Part shown: positions 24,489-35,969 of the stretch, in pieces
Position numbering within the stretch: position 1 is the stretch's first letter
How the letters are laid out: each line of letters opens with the position of its first letter
NCBI RefSeq assembly: GCF_029633865.1
Contig: NC_079213.1
Coordinates: 2,537,304-2,601,303, forward strand
DNA: 64,000 nucleotides
Source: Lampris incognitus
Lineage: Eukaryota; Chordata; Actinopteri; Lampriformes; Lampridae
Reading direction: 5' to 3'
Made by a program: the position numbers and the translations under genes
Notes under the pieces: model-generated
Seen by the model: the letters and a program-made list of their open reading frames with translations, nothing else
Databases searched by the model: none
Told to the model about the DNA's origin: nothing

Positions 24489-26115
24489 TTAACCAGAGGC
24501 CTTGGAGTTTGAGGGCCCAGGCAGTGTCTTAGCTGTTCCTAGGGCTGTACTCTTCTGAACAGAGACCTCAGATGTTGTCCCTGGAATCCGCTGGAGCCAC
24601 TGTCCCAGTCTGGGGGTCAAAGTTTCTAGTGTTCCTATTACCACTGGGATTACTGTGGATTTGAACTTCCACATCCAATCCTGCTCTTCCTGATGCTGCC
24701 TTCACTTAGGATTGCCACGTCGATCACCACTGCTGCTGTCTTCTGCTCCTTGTCAACCACCACAATGTCTGGTTGGTTAGCCAGAACCTGCTTGTCAGTC
24801 TGGAACTTGAAGTCCCACAGGATCTTAGCTCTGCCATTCTCAACCACCTTTGGCAGTGTCTCCCATTTAGATTTGGGGACTTCCAGTCTGTATCCTGTAC
24901 ATATATTCCTGTACACTACCCCAGCCACTTGGTTATGCCTATCAGTGTACGCTTTCCCAGCTAGCATTTTACACCCTGCTACTAGGTGCTGGACTCTCAG
25001 GGGTGTCTTTGTACAACCTGCATCTTGGGTCTTCTCTGGTGTGGTAGACCCCTGCCTGAATCGATCTAGTGCTGAGAGCCTGTTCTTGTGCTGCTATGAT
25101 CAGAGCCTCTGTGCTGTCCTTCAGACCAGTCTTTTCTAGCCACTGGTAGTATTTCTCAATATCAGCTATGTCTTCTATTTGCTGATGGTACATCCCATAG
25201 AGGGGCTTGATTTTCCACGATACCTCCTCTTCTTCTTCCTCTACACCCTCTGTCTTCTGCTGCCTGAGATATTCAATCAGCAGTTCATCCTGGGGGCCCG
25301 TCTTTCTGATGTACTCATGGATGTTCCTTGTTTCATCCTGAATAGTCACCCTAACACTCACTAACCCTCAGTCCCCATCTTTTTGCTTATCATATAGTCT
25401 CAGGCTGCTGGACTTTGGGTGGAACCCTGCGTGTTTTGTGAGGAGTTCCTGTGTCCTGATATCTGTGGCCTTTATCTCCTCCTTTGGCCAGTTTATTATT
25501 CCAACTGGGTAGTTGATGGCTTGGATCTTATTCTTCCCATTGAACTGGCTCCTCAGGACTTGCCTCATTCTCTGAAGGTATTTGGCTGTAGCTGACCTCC
25601 TCGTGGTTTCCGTTTGCCTATGTATTACCCAGGTACTTGTAACTGTCCTTTATGTCTGTTATCCTGCCTTCTGGTAATTCAACCCCTTCAGTGCTTTCCT
25701 CTTTTTGCCACCATTCGACCGCACATTTCCAGTCCGAATCACATCCTGATGTCGTCACTGTAGATCCCGGTGAGGTGGCTCAGTGAGTTAACGTCTCGCT
25801 CATTCCTGGTATACAGCTTGATGTCATCCATGTATAGGAGGTGGCTGATGGTAACTCCACTTTTGAACCTGTATCCATATCCACTCTTTGTGATGATCTG
25901 ACTGAGGGGGTTCAGACCTATGCAGGACAGCAGTGGGGATAGTGCATCACCTTGGTTTATGCCACATTTGATTGTTATCTGTGCGATTATCTTTGAGTTG
26001 GTCTCTAGTATTCTTTTCCACTGCCATTTTGAGTTTTTGATGAAGGCTATTAGTGTCCTGTTGGCTTTGTATAGTGCCAAGCACTCCAGTGACCAGGTGT
26101 GGGGCATTGAATCGT
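24489..26115 (-). mobile_element. R4/Dong-like non-LTR retrotransposon, 5'-truncated and broken
   Basis: Minus-strand reading, 5' to 3'. 26107-25739 holds an RT core with INQGDALSPLL and the catalytic box YMDDIKLY. 25361-24969 has the segment YYQWLEKTGLKDSTEALI followed by CRLYKD, a degraded zinc-knuckle position. 24967-24650 has the endonuclease motif QPDIVVVDKEQKTA plus VVIDVAI, matching the PD-(D/E)XK restriction-like endonuclease that R2/R4-type LINEs carry after the RT. 24674-24489 carries the C-terminus (LGQWLQRIPGTTSE). Several stops and frameshifts separate the parts. The YMDD box and C-terminal restriction-like nuclease support R4/Dong over L1-type. It lies in the intron of the KCNMB4-like gene, in the same orientation. 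Confidence 0.75.
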
Positions 26116-26124
26116 AGGCTACGT

Positions 26125-27145
26125 AACATTGATTATCTCGTTACATGCCACCTGTCAAAGGGTGGGATATATTAGGCAGTAAGTGAACAGTCAGTTAGTT
26201 CTTGAAGTTGATGTGTTGGAAGCAGGAAAAATGGGCAAGCTTAAAGATCTGAGCGGCTTTGACAAGGGCCAATTTGGGATGGCTAGATGACTGGGTCAGA
26301 GCATCTCCAAAATGGCAGGTCTTGTGGGGTGTTCCCGGTATGCAGTGGTCAGTACCTAACAAAAGTGATCCAAGGAAGGACAACTGATGAAATGGCGACA
26401 GGGTCATGGGCGCTCAAGGCTCACTGATGTGCGTGGGGGCGAAGGGTAGCCCGCCCGGATTGATCCTGCAGAAGAACTATTGTTGTTCAAATTGCTGAAA
26501 AAATAATGCTGGCTATGATAGACAGTTATGACACAGTGCCTCACAGCTTGCTGCGTATGGGGTGGCGTAGCCACAGACCCAGGGGCGCCGTCAGCCTAGC
26601 CGAGGCCCGGGACGAGATGATCCCGCGAGGCCCCCCCTCCCGTGCACTATAAATCATCTCATGTAGGCTACGTATGAATCTGTTCTGACCTCTATGTCAA
26701 GGAAAATAAGCAATAATAGAATAATAAGCTTTTTTGTTACTGAGAAATACTTTGTTAAATCTTCACGGATATTTATTTTTGACAAAATATTCCAGCAGAT
26801 TATTTTAAGGTTAGGGGTCAGTTTGATGCCCCCCGATCTGAGGCCCGGGGATAACTGTCCCCTTTGTCCCCCCCTGTCGGCGCCCCTGCACAGACCGGTC
26901 AAAGTGGGCACAGGGATCAGTGGGCCACCTTGCAATTTAGAGGACTCAAAGGATCCGCTACTAATGTCTTGTGCCAGATACCAGAGGACACCTTCAGAGG
27001 TCTTGTTGAGTCCATGCGTCGACAGGTAAGAGATGTTTTGGCAACACCGAGGGGACCTACACAATATTGGGCAGGTGTTTTTAATGTTTTGGCTGATCAT
27101 ATATATATATATATATATATACATATATACAGTGGCCGGTGAGTG
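26125..27145 (+). mobile_element. Tc1-like transposon relic, internally deleted and interrupted
   Basis: The 5' part (26140-26579) resembles the start of a fish Tc1-like transposase gene (AAATGGGCAAGCTTAAAG, then GGTCAGAGCATCTCCAAAA and GGTCATGGGCG). The 3' part (26897-27090) has the end of the gene and the tail TTTTAATGTTTTGGCTGATC. The right terminus GTGGCCGGTGAGTG ends at 27145 before TA. The middle of the transposase gene is deleted and a 309 bp MITE sits at the junction. No functional protein can be made. Confidence 0.75.
26580..26888. mobile_element. hAT-type MITE nested in the Tc1-like relic, with 8 bp target duplication
   Basis: Ends are CAGGGGCGCCGTCAG and CTGTCGGCGCCCCTG, an inverted pair with one mismatch in 15. 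The 8 bp CACAGACC stands at 26572-26579 and again at 26889-26896, immediately outside both ends. An 8 bp duplication with CAGGG-type termini is the hAT signature. The 309 bp interior has no transposase, so it is non-autonomous. Confidence 0.88.
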
Positions 27146-27157
27146 TATATATATATA
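27098..27157. repeat. TA microsatellite and abutting Tc1 termini
   Basis: TA runs at 27098-27126 and 27146-27157. Between them lies the right terminus of the upstream Tc1 relic, and the second run is followed at 27158 by the left terminus of the next element. Together 27131-27172 form a near-perfect palindrome (AGTGGCCGGTGAGTG ... CACTCACCGGCCACT). Confidence 0.85.
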
Positions 27158-28375
27158 CACTCACCGGCCACTTTATTAGGCACACCTGTCCAACTGCTTG
27201 TTAACGCAAATTTCTAATCAGCCAATCACATGGCAGCAACTCAATGCATTTAGGCATGTAGACATGGTCAAGACGATCTGCTGCAGTTCAAACCGAGCAT
27301 CAGAATGGGGAAGAAAGGTGATTTAAGCGACTTTGAACGTGGCATGGTTGTTGGTGCCAGACGGGCTGGTCTGAGTATTTCAGAAACTGCTGATCTACTG
27401 GGATTTTCACGCACAACCATCTCTAGGGTTTACAGAGAATGGTCCGAAAAAGAGAAAATATCCAGTGAGCGGCAGTTCTGTGGGCGAAAATGCCTTGTTG
27501 ATGCCAGAGGTCAGAGGAGAATGGTCAGACTGGTTCGAGCTGATAGAAAGGCAACAGTAACTCAAATAACCACTCATTACAACCGAGGTATGCAGAAGAG
27601 CATCTCTGAACGCACAACACGTCGAACCTTGAGGCAGATGGGCTACAGCAGCAGAAGACCACACCGGGGGCCACTCCTGTCAGCTAAGAACAGGAAACTG
27701 AGGCTACAATTCACACAGGCTCACCAAAATTGGACAATAGAAGATTGGAAAAACATTGCCTGGTCTGATGAGTCTCGATTTCTGCTGCGACATTCGGATG
27801 GTAGGGTCAGAATTTGGCGTCAACAACATGAAAGCATGGATCCATCCTGCCTTGTATCAACGGTTCAGGCTGGTGGTGGTGGTGTAATGGTGTGGGGGAT
27901 GTTTTCTTGGCACACTTTGGGCCCCTTAGTACCAATTGAGCATCGTGTCAACGCCACAGCCTACCTGAGTATTGTTGCTGACCATGTCCATCCCTTTATG
28001 ACCACAGTGTTCCCATCTTCTGATGGCTACTTCCAGCAGGATAACGCGCCATGTCATAAAGCTCGAATCATCTCAGACTGGTTTCTTGAACATGACAATG
28101 AGTTCACTGTACTCAAATGGCCTCCAGTCACCAGATCTCAATCCAATAGAGCACCTTTGGGATGTGGTGGACCGGGAGATTCGCATCATGGATGTGCAGC
28201 CGACAAATCTGCAGGACCTGCGTGATGCTATCATGTCAATATGGACCAAACTCTCTGAGGAATGTTTCCAGTACCTTGTTGAATCTATGCCACGAAGGAT
28301 TAAGGCAGTTCTGAAGGCAAAAGGGGGTCCAACCCGGTACTAGCAAGGTGTACCTAATAAAGTGGCCAGTGAGTG
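27158..28375 (+). mobile_element. Tc1-like DNA transposon, nearly complete (1,218 bp)
   Basis: Terminal inverted repeats: left CACTCACCGGCCACTTTATT (27158), right end the inverse with one change at 28346-28375, about 28/30 matching. TA dinucleotides flank both ends, as expected for Tc1/mariner target duplication, and the element sits in TA-rich sequence. It contains a single transposase gene (separate entry) and lies in the KCNMB4-like intron. Confidence 0.9.
27305..28343 (+). pseudogene. Tc1-like transposase with one frameshift
   Basis: The frame starts at ATG 27305 with a helix-turn-helix region (DLSDFERGMVVGARRAGLS, then SRTTISRVYREW). It continues with the GRK linker and the DDE domain: first Asp in IAWSDESRF (about residue 158), second in YFQQDNAPCH (about 245). 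After residue about 278 the frame is lost near 28124-28135. The true continuation in another frame (SPDLNPIEHLWD, carrying the third catalytic Glu) runs to a stop at 28343. One small indel therefore separates the third acidic residue and the C-terminus. Length otherwise fits the family's roughly 340 residues. The element could not mobilise itself. Confidence 0.9.
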
Positions 28376-28415
28376 TATATATATATGTATATAGTAAATA
28401 TATATATATATATAT

Positions 28416-28641
28416 GGGTGGCACGGTGGCGCAGTGCTTAGCACAGATGCCTCACAGCAAGAAGGTCCTGGGTTTGAGCCCCGGGGTTGTCCAACCCGGG
28501 TCGTCCTCTGTGTGGAGTTTGCATGTTCTCCCCGTGTCTGTGTGGGTTTCCTCTGGGGGCTCCGGTTTCCTCCCACAGTCCAAAGACCTGTAGGTCAGGT
28601 GACTCAGCCGTACTAAGTTGTCCATAGGTATGAATGTGTGT

Positions 28642-28675
<34 letters not shown>

Positions 28676-28828
28676 TTGTGTGTGTCAGCCCTGTGATGGC
28701 CTGGCAGCCTGTCCAGGGTGTCTCCCTGCCTGCTGCCCAATGACTGCTGGGATGGGCTCCAGCATCCCTGAGAGCAGGATAAGCGGTTCAGATAACGGAT
28801 GGATGGATGGATGGATGGATGGATGGAT

Positions 28829-28888
<60 letters not shown>
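28416..28888 (+). mobile_element. tRNA-derived SINE with internal GT run and GGAT/TA tail
   Basis: A box-like GGTGGCGCAGTGCTTA (28425) and B box-like GGTTTGAGCCCC (28471). Body text GTGTGGAGTTTGCATGTTCT is typical of this fish family. A GT run (28637-28685) splits the body from the 3' part CTGTCCAGGGTGTCTCCC ... AGAGCAGGATAAGCGGTT, followed by GGAT repeats and a long TA run (28831-28888). Related copies or pieces lie at 46742, 52031, 52281, 53094 (minus) and 55979. Confidence 0.85.
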
Positions 28889-28895
<7 letters not shown>

Positions 28896-29236
28896 CATGC
28901 ATGTGAAAACTCACACTGTGGTGTAAGTACTGGTTATATGAGACTTTGTCTATGTGATAACAGCGAGCTTGCAGTTGTACATATATGTGCACACTGACAT
29001 GAAGGAAGGAAAGGTGTAATTGGTCAAAAGCACAGAGACAAGGTGGGGCTTCTCTTTGATCCAGGTTGGTGATTTAGTGACTATGCCAGTGCCACCCTGC
29101 AGGGTCATATGACACATCAGAGAGCCGCCAGACAGGAGGACCTTATCTCCAGTGGCAAATGTGCTCCATCACCACATTCCATTTGATCTCACGCCTCCAC
29201 TTTGGATTTTAGACCCAGGAAATATACAGCTCTGAG

Positions 29237-29239
<3 letters not shown>
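28889..29239. other. KCNMB4-like intron, unique part
   Basis: No repeat or exon recognised. Confidence 0.5.

Positions 29240-29279
<40 letters not shown>
29240..29279. repeat. GT microsatellite beside exon 2
   Basis: Twenty GT units, 20 bp from the exon 2 donor site. Confidence 0.95.
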
Positions 29280-29280
<1 letters not shown>

Positions 29281-29299
29281 TATACTTAGTGTGTCTGAC

Positions 29300-29427
29300 C
29301 GTCTCTGCTGGTTGAAGAAGCAAGTGAAGGCCTGGCTGTTGATCTCTTTAGTGAAGTTATCTTTCCACGACAAAACACTCTCTCTGTTCTTCTGATTGTC
29401 CCTCTCACAGATGGGGACGTACGAGCA
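29300..29427 (-). CDS. kcnmb4: KCNMB4-like BK channel beta-4 subunit, exon 2
   Basis: A 128 bp exon on the minus strand between acceptor CTCTCTCCGCAG and donor GTCAGA. It encodes CSYVPICERDNQKNRESVLS, then WKDNFTKEINSQAFTCFFNQ and QR. The Cys spacing and the FTCFFNQ text correspond to the distal extracellular loop of beta-4 subunits, where disulphide-linked cysteines shape the contact with the Slo1 pore. The exon ends two bases into an Arg codon and exon 3 supplies the third base, giving NQQRR then PDDVLW; this phase agreement supports both calls. It contains an N-glycosylation sequon (NFT). GA-rich sequence lies at the acceptor side and GT repeats at the donor side. Exon 1 (N-terminus, first membrane helix) was not found upstream within the window. 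Confidence 0.85.
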
Positions 29428-29479
29428 CTGCGGAGAGAGACAGAAAGAGAGAGACAGAAAGAGAGAGAGAGATTTGTAA

Positions 29480-29752
<273 letters not shown>

Positions 29753-31838
29753 GAGGAGTCAATCAATGCAAATCAGTTCTGGAATAATTGGAACAAACTG
29801 AAAAAATCCAAACAAGAAGAATTGGTAATACAAGATGGAGAAATATGGACCAACCATTTCCAAAATGCTCTTTAAAAAAGTTGAATAAAATACAAACCCT
29901 AATCAGGGCCATATAAACAAAAGACTTGAAGAATTAGAATTGGCCATTAAAGAGAACCAGAACCCACTAGACTTCCCTATTACTGAGCAGGAGCTTAAAG
30001 ACAAAATCGAAAAAGGAAAAACTAAGAAAGCACCGGGACCTGACAGCATCCCAAATGAGATGCTAAAATGTCTGAGCTCAGAATTTAAATTGGCCATCTC
30101 AAAATTGTTTAATTTGGCTCTGAGCGTAGGTTATTTCCCTGACATCTGGACTCTAGGACTAATAACCACAATCTTTAAAAACGGAGATAAATTTGACCCA
30201 AATAACTACCGAGGCATTTGTGTGAACAGTAATCTGGGGAAGATTTTTTTTTGTAATATTATAAATTCTAGACTGCTAGACTTCCTTACGAAGCACAATG
30301 TCTTGAGTAGAAGCCAAATTGGATTTTTACCAAATTACCACACATCTGATCATATTTACACCCCGCACACCCTAACTGGTAAACACGTAGCCCAGAATAA
30401 AAACAAAAATTTTGATTGCTTCATTGATTTCAGAAAAGCTTTCGACTCTATCTGGCACCAAGGATTGTTTTACAAAGTTATTGAAAGTGGTCTAGGGGGT
30501 AAAACCTATGACATCATTAAATCAATGTACACAGAAAATAAGTGTGGAATAAAAATTGGTGATAAATGAAGAAGTTTCCTCTCCCAGGAGTGTGGAGTGA
30601 GACAGGGATGCTGTTTGAGTCCAACTTTGTTCACCATTTACATCAACAAACTGGCATAAACTCTAGACCAATCAGCAGCACCCGGCCTCACTCTATACGA
30701 TTCAGACATCAAATTCCTGTTCTATGCAGACGACCTGGTTCTGCTGTCTCCTACTGCACAGGGCTTACAGCAGAACCTGGACCTGCTGGAGCAGTACTGC
30801 CAGACCTAGGCCCAGGCAGTAAACATGAAAAAGACCAAACTCATGATTTTTCAAAAAAGATCCAGATCTCAGAGAATGAAAGACACATTCACATTAGGAG
30901 GAAACCACATTGAACATTCCCAGAACTATAATTATTTAGGACTAAAAATCAGCAACACAGGAAATTTTAACCTGGCAGTGAATGAACTGAAAGAAAAAGC
31001 ACGCAGGGCTTTCTATGCCATAAAATGACAAATTTTTGTCCACATTCCAATTAGAATCTGGCTGAAAATATTCCGATCAGTAATCGAACCAATTGCCCTT
31101 TATGGCAGTGAAGTGTGGGTCCAATTACAAATCAAGAATTTAGTAACTGGGACAAACATCCAATTGAGACCCTGCATGTGGAGTTCTGTGAGAACCTCTT
31201 CAACGTCCAGAGGAAAACAACAAACAACACATGCAGGGCAGAATTAGGCCAATATCCATTACTGATCAAAATACAGAAAAGGGCAATCACATTCTGGCAA
31301 CATCTGAAAATCAGTGACCTCCCCACTCATACCATTACAAAGCCTTGTAATACCAAGAGTTGAGCAAAACCAGTCCCCCCACTCAACTGGTCCTGATGCT
31401 CAGTTCTCTAACAAACACTAACACTTCACAGCCTCAGAACCAGAACATCAGGATCCATCAAATTATAACTCAACAAAAACTAAATTATTTACTTATTGGG
31501 ACACACAAACTAGAAACCAACATAAAATGCAATGCTATCTGGCCCTGAAAAGACAGCACACTGTGGCAGAATATCTGCACACAGTGACTGATACCAAACT
31601 GAGAACCACCTTGACGAAGTACAGACTCGGTGAGCTTGGTCTGGCTGTAGAAAAAGGCTGACACAGACAGACATGGCTGCTGGCAGAAGAGAGGCTGTGC
31701 CCACACTGTGACATGGGAGAGGTGGAGACAGAGCTGCACTTCATCATCACCTGTCCTAAGTAGAACCACATTAGAAATCATTACTACCCGAACACCGAAC
31801 ACATCCACCCAAACTTCAGAAGCCTCCCTGATGTCAAC

Positions 31839-33250
31839 AAACTAGCCATCCTACTGGGAGAGGAGAAGACAAACTAGCCATCCTACTGGGAGAGGAGAAG
31901 ACAAACTAGCCATCCTACTGGGAGAGGAGAAGACAAACTAGCCATCCTACTGGGAGAGGAGAAGACAAACTAGCCATCTGACTGGGAGAGGAGAAGACAA
32001 ACTAGCCATCCTACTGGGAGAGGAGAAGACAAACTAGCCATCCTACTGGGTGAGGAGAAGACAAACTAGCCATCCTACTGGGAGAGGAGAAGATAAACTA
32101 GCCATCCTACTGGGAGAGGGGGAAGACAAACTAGCCATCCTACTGGGAGAGGAGAAGACAAACTAGCCATCTGACTGGGAGAGGAGAAGACAAACTAGCC
32201 ATCCTACTGGGAGAGGAGAAGACAAACTAGCCATCCTACTGGGAGAGGAGAAGACAAACTAGCCATCCTACTGGGAGAGGAGAAGACAAAGTAGCCATCC
32301 TACTGGGAGAGGAGAAGACAAACTAGCCATCCTACTGGGAGAGGAGAAGACAAACTAGCCATCCTACTGGGAGAGGAGAAGACAAACTAGCCATCCTACT
32401 GGGAGAGGAGAAGACAAACTAGCCATCTGACTGGGAGAGGAGAAGACAAACTAGCCATCCTACTGGGAGAGGAGAAGACAAACTAGCCATCCTACTGGGT
32501 GAGGAGAAGACAAACTAGCCATCCTACTGGGAGAGGAGAAGATAAACTAGCCATCCTACTGGGAGAGGGGAAGACAAACTAGCCATCCTACTGGGAGAGG
32601 AGAAGACAAACTAGCCATCTGACTGGGAGAGGAGAAGACAAACTAGCCATCCTACTGGGAGAGGAGAAGACAAACTAGCCATCCTACTGGGTGAGGAGAA
32701 GACAAACTAGCCATCCTACTGGGAGAGGAGAAGATAAACTAGCCATCCTACTGGGAGAGGGGAAGACAAACTAGCCATCCTACTGGGAGAGGAGAAGACA
32801 AACTAGCCATCCTACCGGGAGAGAAGAAGACAAACTAGTCATCTGACTGGGAGAGGAGAAGACAAACTAGCCATCCTACCGGGAGAGGAGAAGACAAGCT
32901 AGCCATCCTACTGGGAGAGGAGAAGACAAACTAGCCATCCTACTGGGAGAGGAGAAGACAAACTAGCCATCCTACTGGAAGAGGAGAAGACAAACTAGCC
33001 ATCCTACTGGAAGAGGAGAAGACAAAATACCCATCCTACTGGGAGAGGAGAAGACAAACTAGCCATCCTACTGGGAGAGGAGAAGACAAACTAGCCATCC
33101 TACTGGGAGAGAAGACAAACTAGTCATCCGACTGGGAGAGAAGAAGATAAACTAGCCATCCTACTGGGAGAGGAGAAGACAAACTAGCCATCCTACTGGG
33201 AGAGGAGAAGACAAACTAGCCATCCTACTGGGAGAGGAGAAGACAAACTA
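31839..33250. repeat. 32 bp minisatellite inside LINE copy A (about 44 copies)
   Basis: Unit AAACTAGCCATCCTACTGGG plus AGAGGAGAAGAC; the first copy encodes the LINE residues KLAILLGEEKT. Variants (CATCTGACTGGG, GAAGATAAACTAG, GAGAGGGGAAG) recur in the same order every few hundred bases, showing block duplication. The right end returns to LINE-like sequence (AGAGCACAGCAGTCAAATAT). Confidence 0.95.
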
Positions 33251-33309
33251 GAGCACAGCAGTCAAATATATTGTTGATGTCACAATCTGAAGGACAGCGA
33301 GTGGGCACC

Positions 33310-33472
<163 letters not shown>

Positions 33473-33718
33473 TTCCTTTTCTATTTTTTGTTCTTCTCTT
33501 CTTTGTCCTTCAAGTTCAATTAACGTTGCACTACTAAATGTGTTGCTAAATTGGTTGTTTGTTGTTTGTTTGTTTGTTTTTAACAATACAGCAACTTTTT
33601 CTATGATAGTTGTGTGTTTTATAAAGTGTACTGTACTGTTGTGTACCACCTTGTGCTTTGGCAACACTGTGTAACTGGATATGGTCATGCCAATAAAGCC
33701 CTGTTGAACTGAACTGAA

Positions 33719-33985
33719 TTGAGAGACAGAGACAGAGAGAGAGACAGGGAGAGAGACAGAGAGAGAGACAGACAGACAGGGAGAGAGACAGAGACAGAGA
33801 GAGAGACAGACAGACAGACAGAGAGACAGACAGAGAGACAGCCAGAAAGACAGAAAGACAGAGAGACAGATAGAGAGACAGGGAGACAGGGAGAGAGACA
33901 GACAGAGACAGAGAGAGTGAGAGACAGACAGCGACAGACAGACAGCGAGAGAGACAGACAGACAGACAGAGCGAGAGAGACATTA
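33719..33985. repeat. GACA/GA-rich tract between LINE copies
   Basis: Irregular GAGACAGACAGAGA units directly after the copy A tail (GAACTGAACTGAATTGAGAG) and directly before copy B. Confidence 0.9.
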
Positions 33986-34189
33986 TAGCTAAAGAAAATA
34001 AAAATTACATTAAGCACTGGACATCTATCAGAAAAACTCAAAGCAAACTTCAGTGTTATGTGGCTCTAAACAGACGGTACACGATGGCAAACTACTGACC
34101 ACCCTGACCGACCAGAAACTGAGAAAGACACGGACTATGTACAGACTCAGTGATCAGAGCTTGGCCACAGAGACTGGCCGACACAGGCA

Positions 34190-34665
34190 GACCTGCTGCC
34201 CAGAGAAGACAGGCTGTGTCAGCTCTGTCCAGAGAGACAGGTGGAGACAGAGAGACAGACCTGCTGCCCAGAGAAGACAGGCTGTGTCAGCTCTGTCCAG
34301 AGAGACAGGTAGGGACAGAGAGACAGACCTGCTGCCCAAAGAAGACAGGCTGTGTCAGCTCTGTCCAGAGAGACAGGTGGAGACAGAGAGAAAGACCTGC
34401 TGCCCAGAGAAGACAGGCTGTGTCAGCTCTGTCCAGAGAGACAGGTAGAGACAGAGAGACAGACCTGCTGCCCAAAGAAGACAGGCTGTGTCAGCTCTGT
34501 CCAGAGAGACAGGTGGAGACAGAGAGACAGACCTGCTGCCCAGAGAAGACAGGCTGTGTCAGCTCTGTCCAGAGAGACAGGTAGAGACAGAGAGACAGAC
34601 CTGCTGCCCAGAGAAGACAGGCTGTGTCAGCTCTGTCCAGAGAGACAGGTGGAGACAGAGCAACA
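34190..34665. repeat. 68 bp minisatellite in LINE copy B (7 copies)
   Basis: Units start at 34190, 34258, 34326 and so on with GACCTGCTGCCCAGAGAAGA. Each encodes the LINE CxxC segment (DRLCQLCPERQVETE) in one frame. 68 is not a multiple of three, so the frame rotates. Confidence 0.95.
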
Positions 34666-34739
34666 CTTCCTGCTACAATGTAGCACATACGAAGACTTAA
34701 GAACCAAATTCTTCACAAAAATTAAATGTAAATTCCAAG

Positions 34740-35586
34740 ACTTGGACACACTCTCTGACCAGACCAACATGACTTGGACACACTCTCTGACCAGACCAAC
34801 ATGACTTGGACACACTCTCTGACCAGACCGAAATGACTTGGACACACTCTCTGACCAGACCAAAATGACTTGGACACACTCTCTGACCAGACCAAAATGA
34901 CTTGGACACACTCTCTGACCAGACCAACATGACTTGGACACACTCTCTGACCAGACCGAAATGACTTGGACACACTCTCTGACCAGACCAAAATGACTTG
35001 GACACAGTCTCTGACCAGACCAACATGACTTGGACACACTCTCTGACCAGACCAACATGACTTGGACACACTCTCTGACCAGACCAACATGACTTGGACA
35101 CAGTCTCTGACCAGACCAAAATGACTTGGACCCACTCTCTGACCAGACCAACATGACTTGGACACACTCTCTGACCAGACCAACATGACTTGGACACAGT
35201 CTCTGACCAGACCAAAATGACTTGGACACACTCTCTGGCCAGACCAACGTGACTTGGACACAGTCTCTGACCAGACCAACATGACTTGGACACACTCTCT
35301 GACCAGACCAAAATGACTTGGACACACTCTCTGACCAGACCAAAATGACTTGGACACACTCTCTGACCAGACCAACATGACTTGGACACACTCTCTGACC
35401 AGACCAAAAATGACTTGGACACACTCTCTGACCAGACCAAAATGTCTTGGACACAGTCTCTGACCAGACCAACATGACTTGGACACACTCTCTGACCAGA
35501 CCAACATGACTTGGACACACTCTCTGACCAGACCGACATGACTTGGACACAGTCTCTGACCAGACCAAAATGACTTGGACCCACTC
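34740..35586. repeat. 32 bp minisatellite in LINE copy B (26+ copies, runs into gap)
   Basis: Unit GACTTGGACACACTCTCTGA plus CCAGACCAACAT, encoding DLDTLSDQTNM of the LINE in its first copy. The right end is unknown because of the Ns. Confidence 0.95.
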
Positions 35587-35786
35587 NNNNNNNNNNNNNN
35601 NNNNNNNNNNNNNNNNNNNNNNNNNNNNNNNNNNNNNNNNNNNNNNNNNNNNNNNNNNNNNNNNNNNNNNNNNNNNNNNNNNNNNNNNNNNNNNNNNNNN
35701 NNNNNNNNNNNNNNNNNNNNNNNNNNNNNNNNNNNNNNNNNNNNNNNNNNNNNNNNNNNNNNNNNNNNNNNNNNNNNNNNNNNNNN
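35587..35786. other. Assembly gap (200 N)
   Basis: Exactly 200 N, probably a scaffold placeholder of unknown true length, placed where the 32 bp array could not be assembled. Confidence 0.99.
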
Positions 35787-35969
35787 AGCGCGGCAGTATT
35801 CACATGCTGGTGAAAAACACGTGTGTGGCACCTCGACACCGAACTTATCTGTCTTATATGAAATAAGAAACTCCAGAGTGTCTAGAACAACAAATCCAAA
35901 TCAATTACCAGTTACACGCAGATATCTTAATGCGTGCAATATATGGGTTAGTCTCGCATTACCTCACAT

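Larger units (their letters stand above)
33986..35586 (+). mobile_element. LINE copy B: ORF2 C-terminus with two internal arrays
   Basis: Same family as copy A. 34010-34190 parallels copy A at 31500-31680 (SKLQCYVALNRRYT; KLRKTRTMYRLSDQSLA). The zinc-like region RLCQLCPERQVETEQHFLLQ ends the first array at about 34680. Then CSTYEDLRTKFFTKIKCKFQ leads to DLDTLSDQTNM, where the second array begins. The RT domain is missing (5' truncation) and the copy runs into the assembly gap. Confidence 0.8.

Noticed and set aside
31839..33250. CRISPR-like regular repeat array
   Set aside because: Repeats are contiguous with no unique spacers, sit in a LINE, and the DNA is vertebrate. The same holds for the other arrays.
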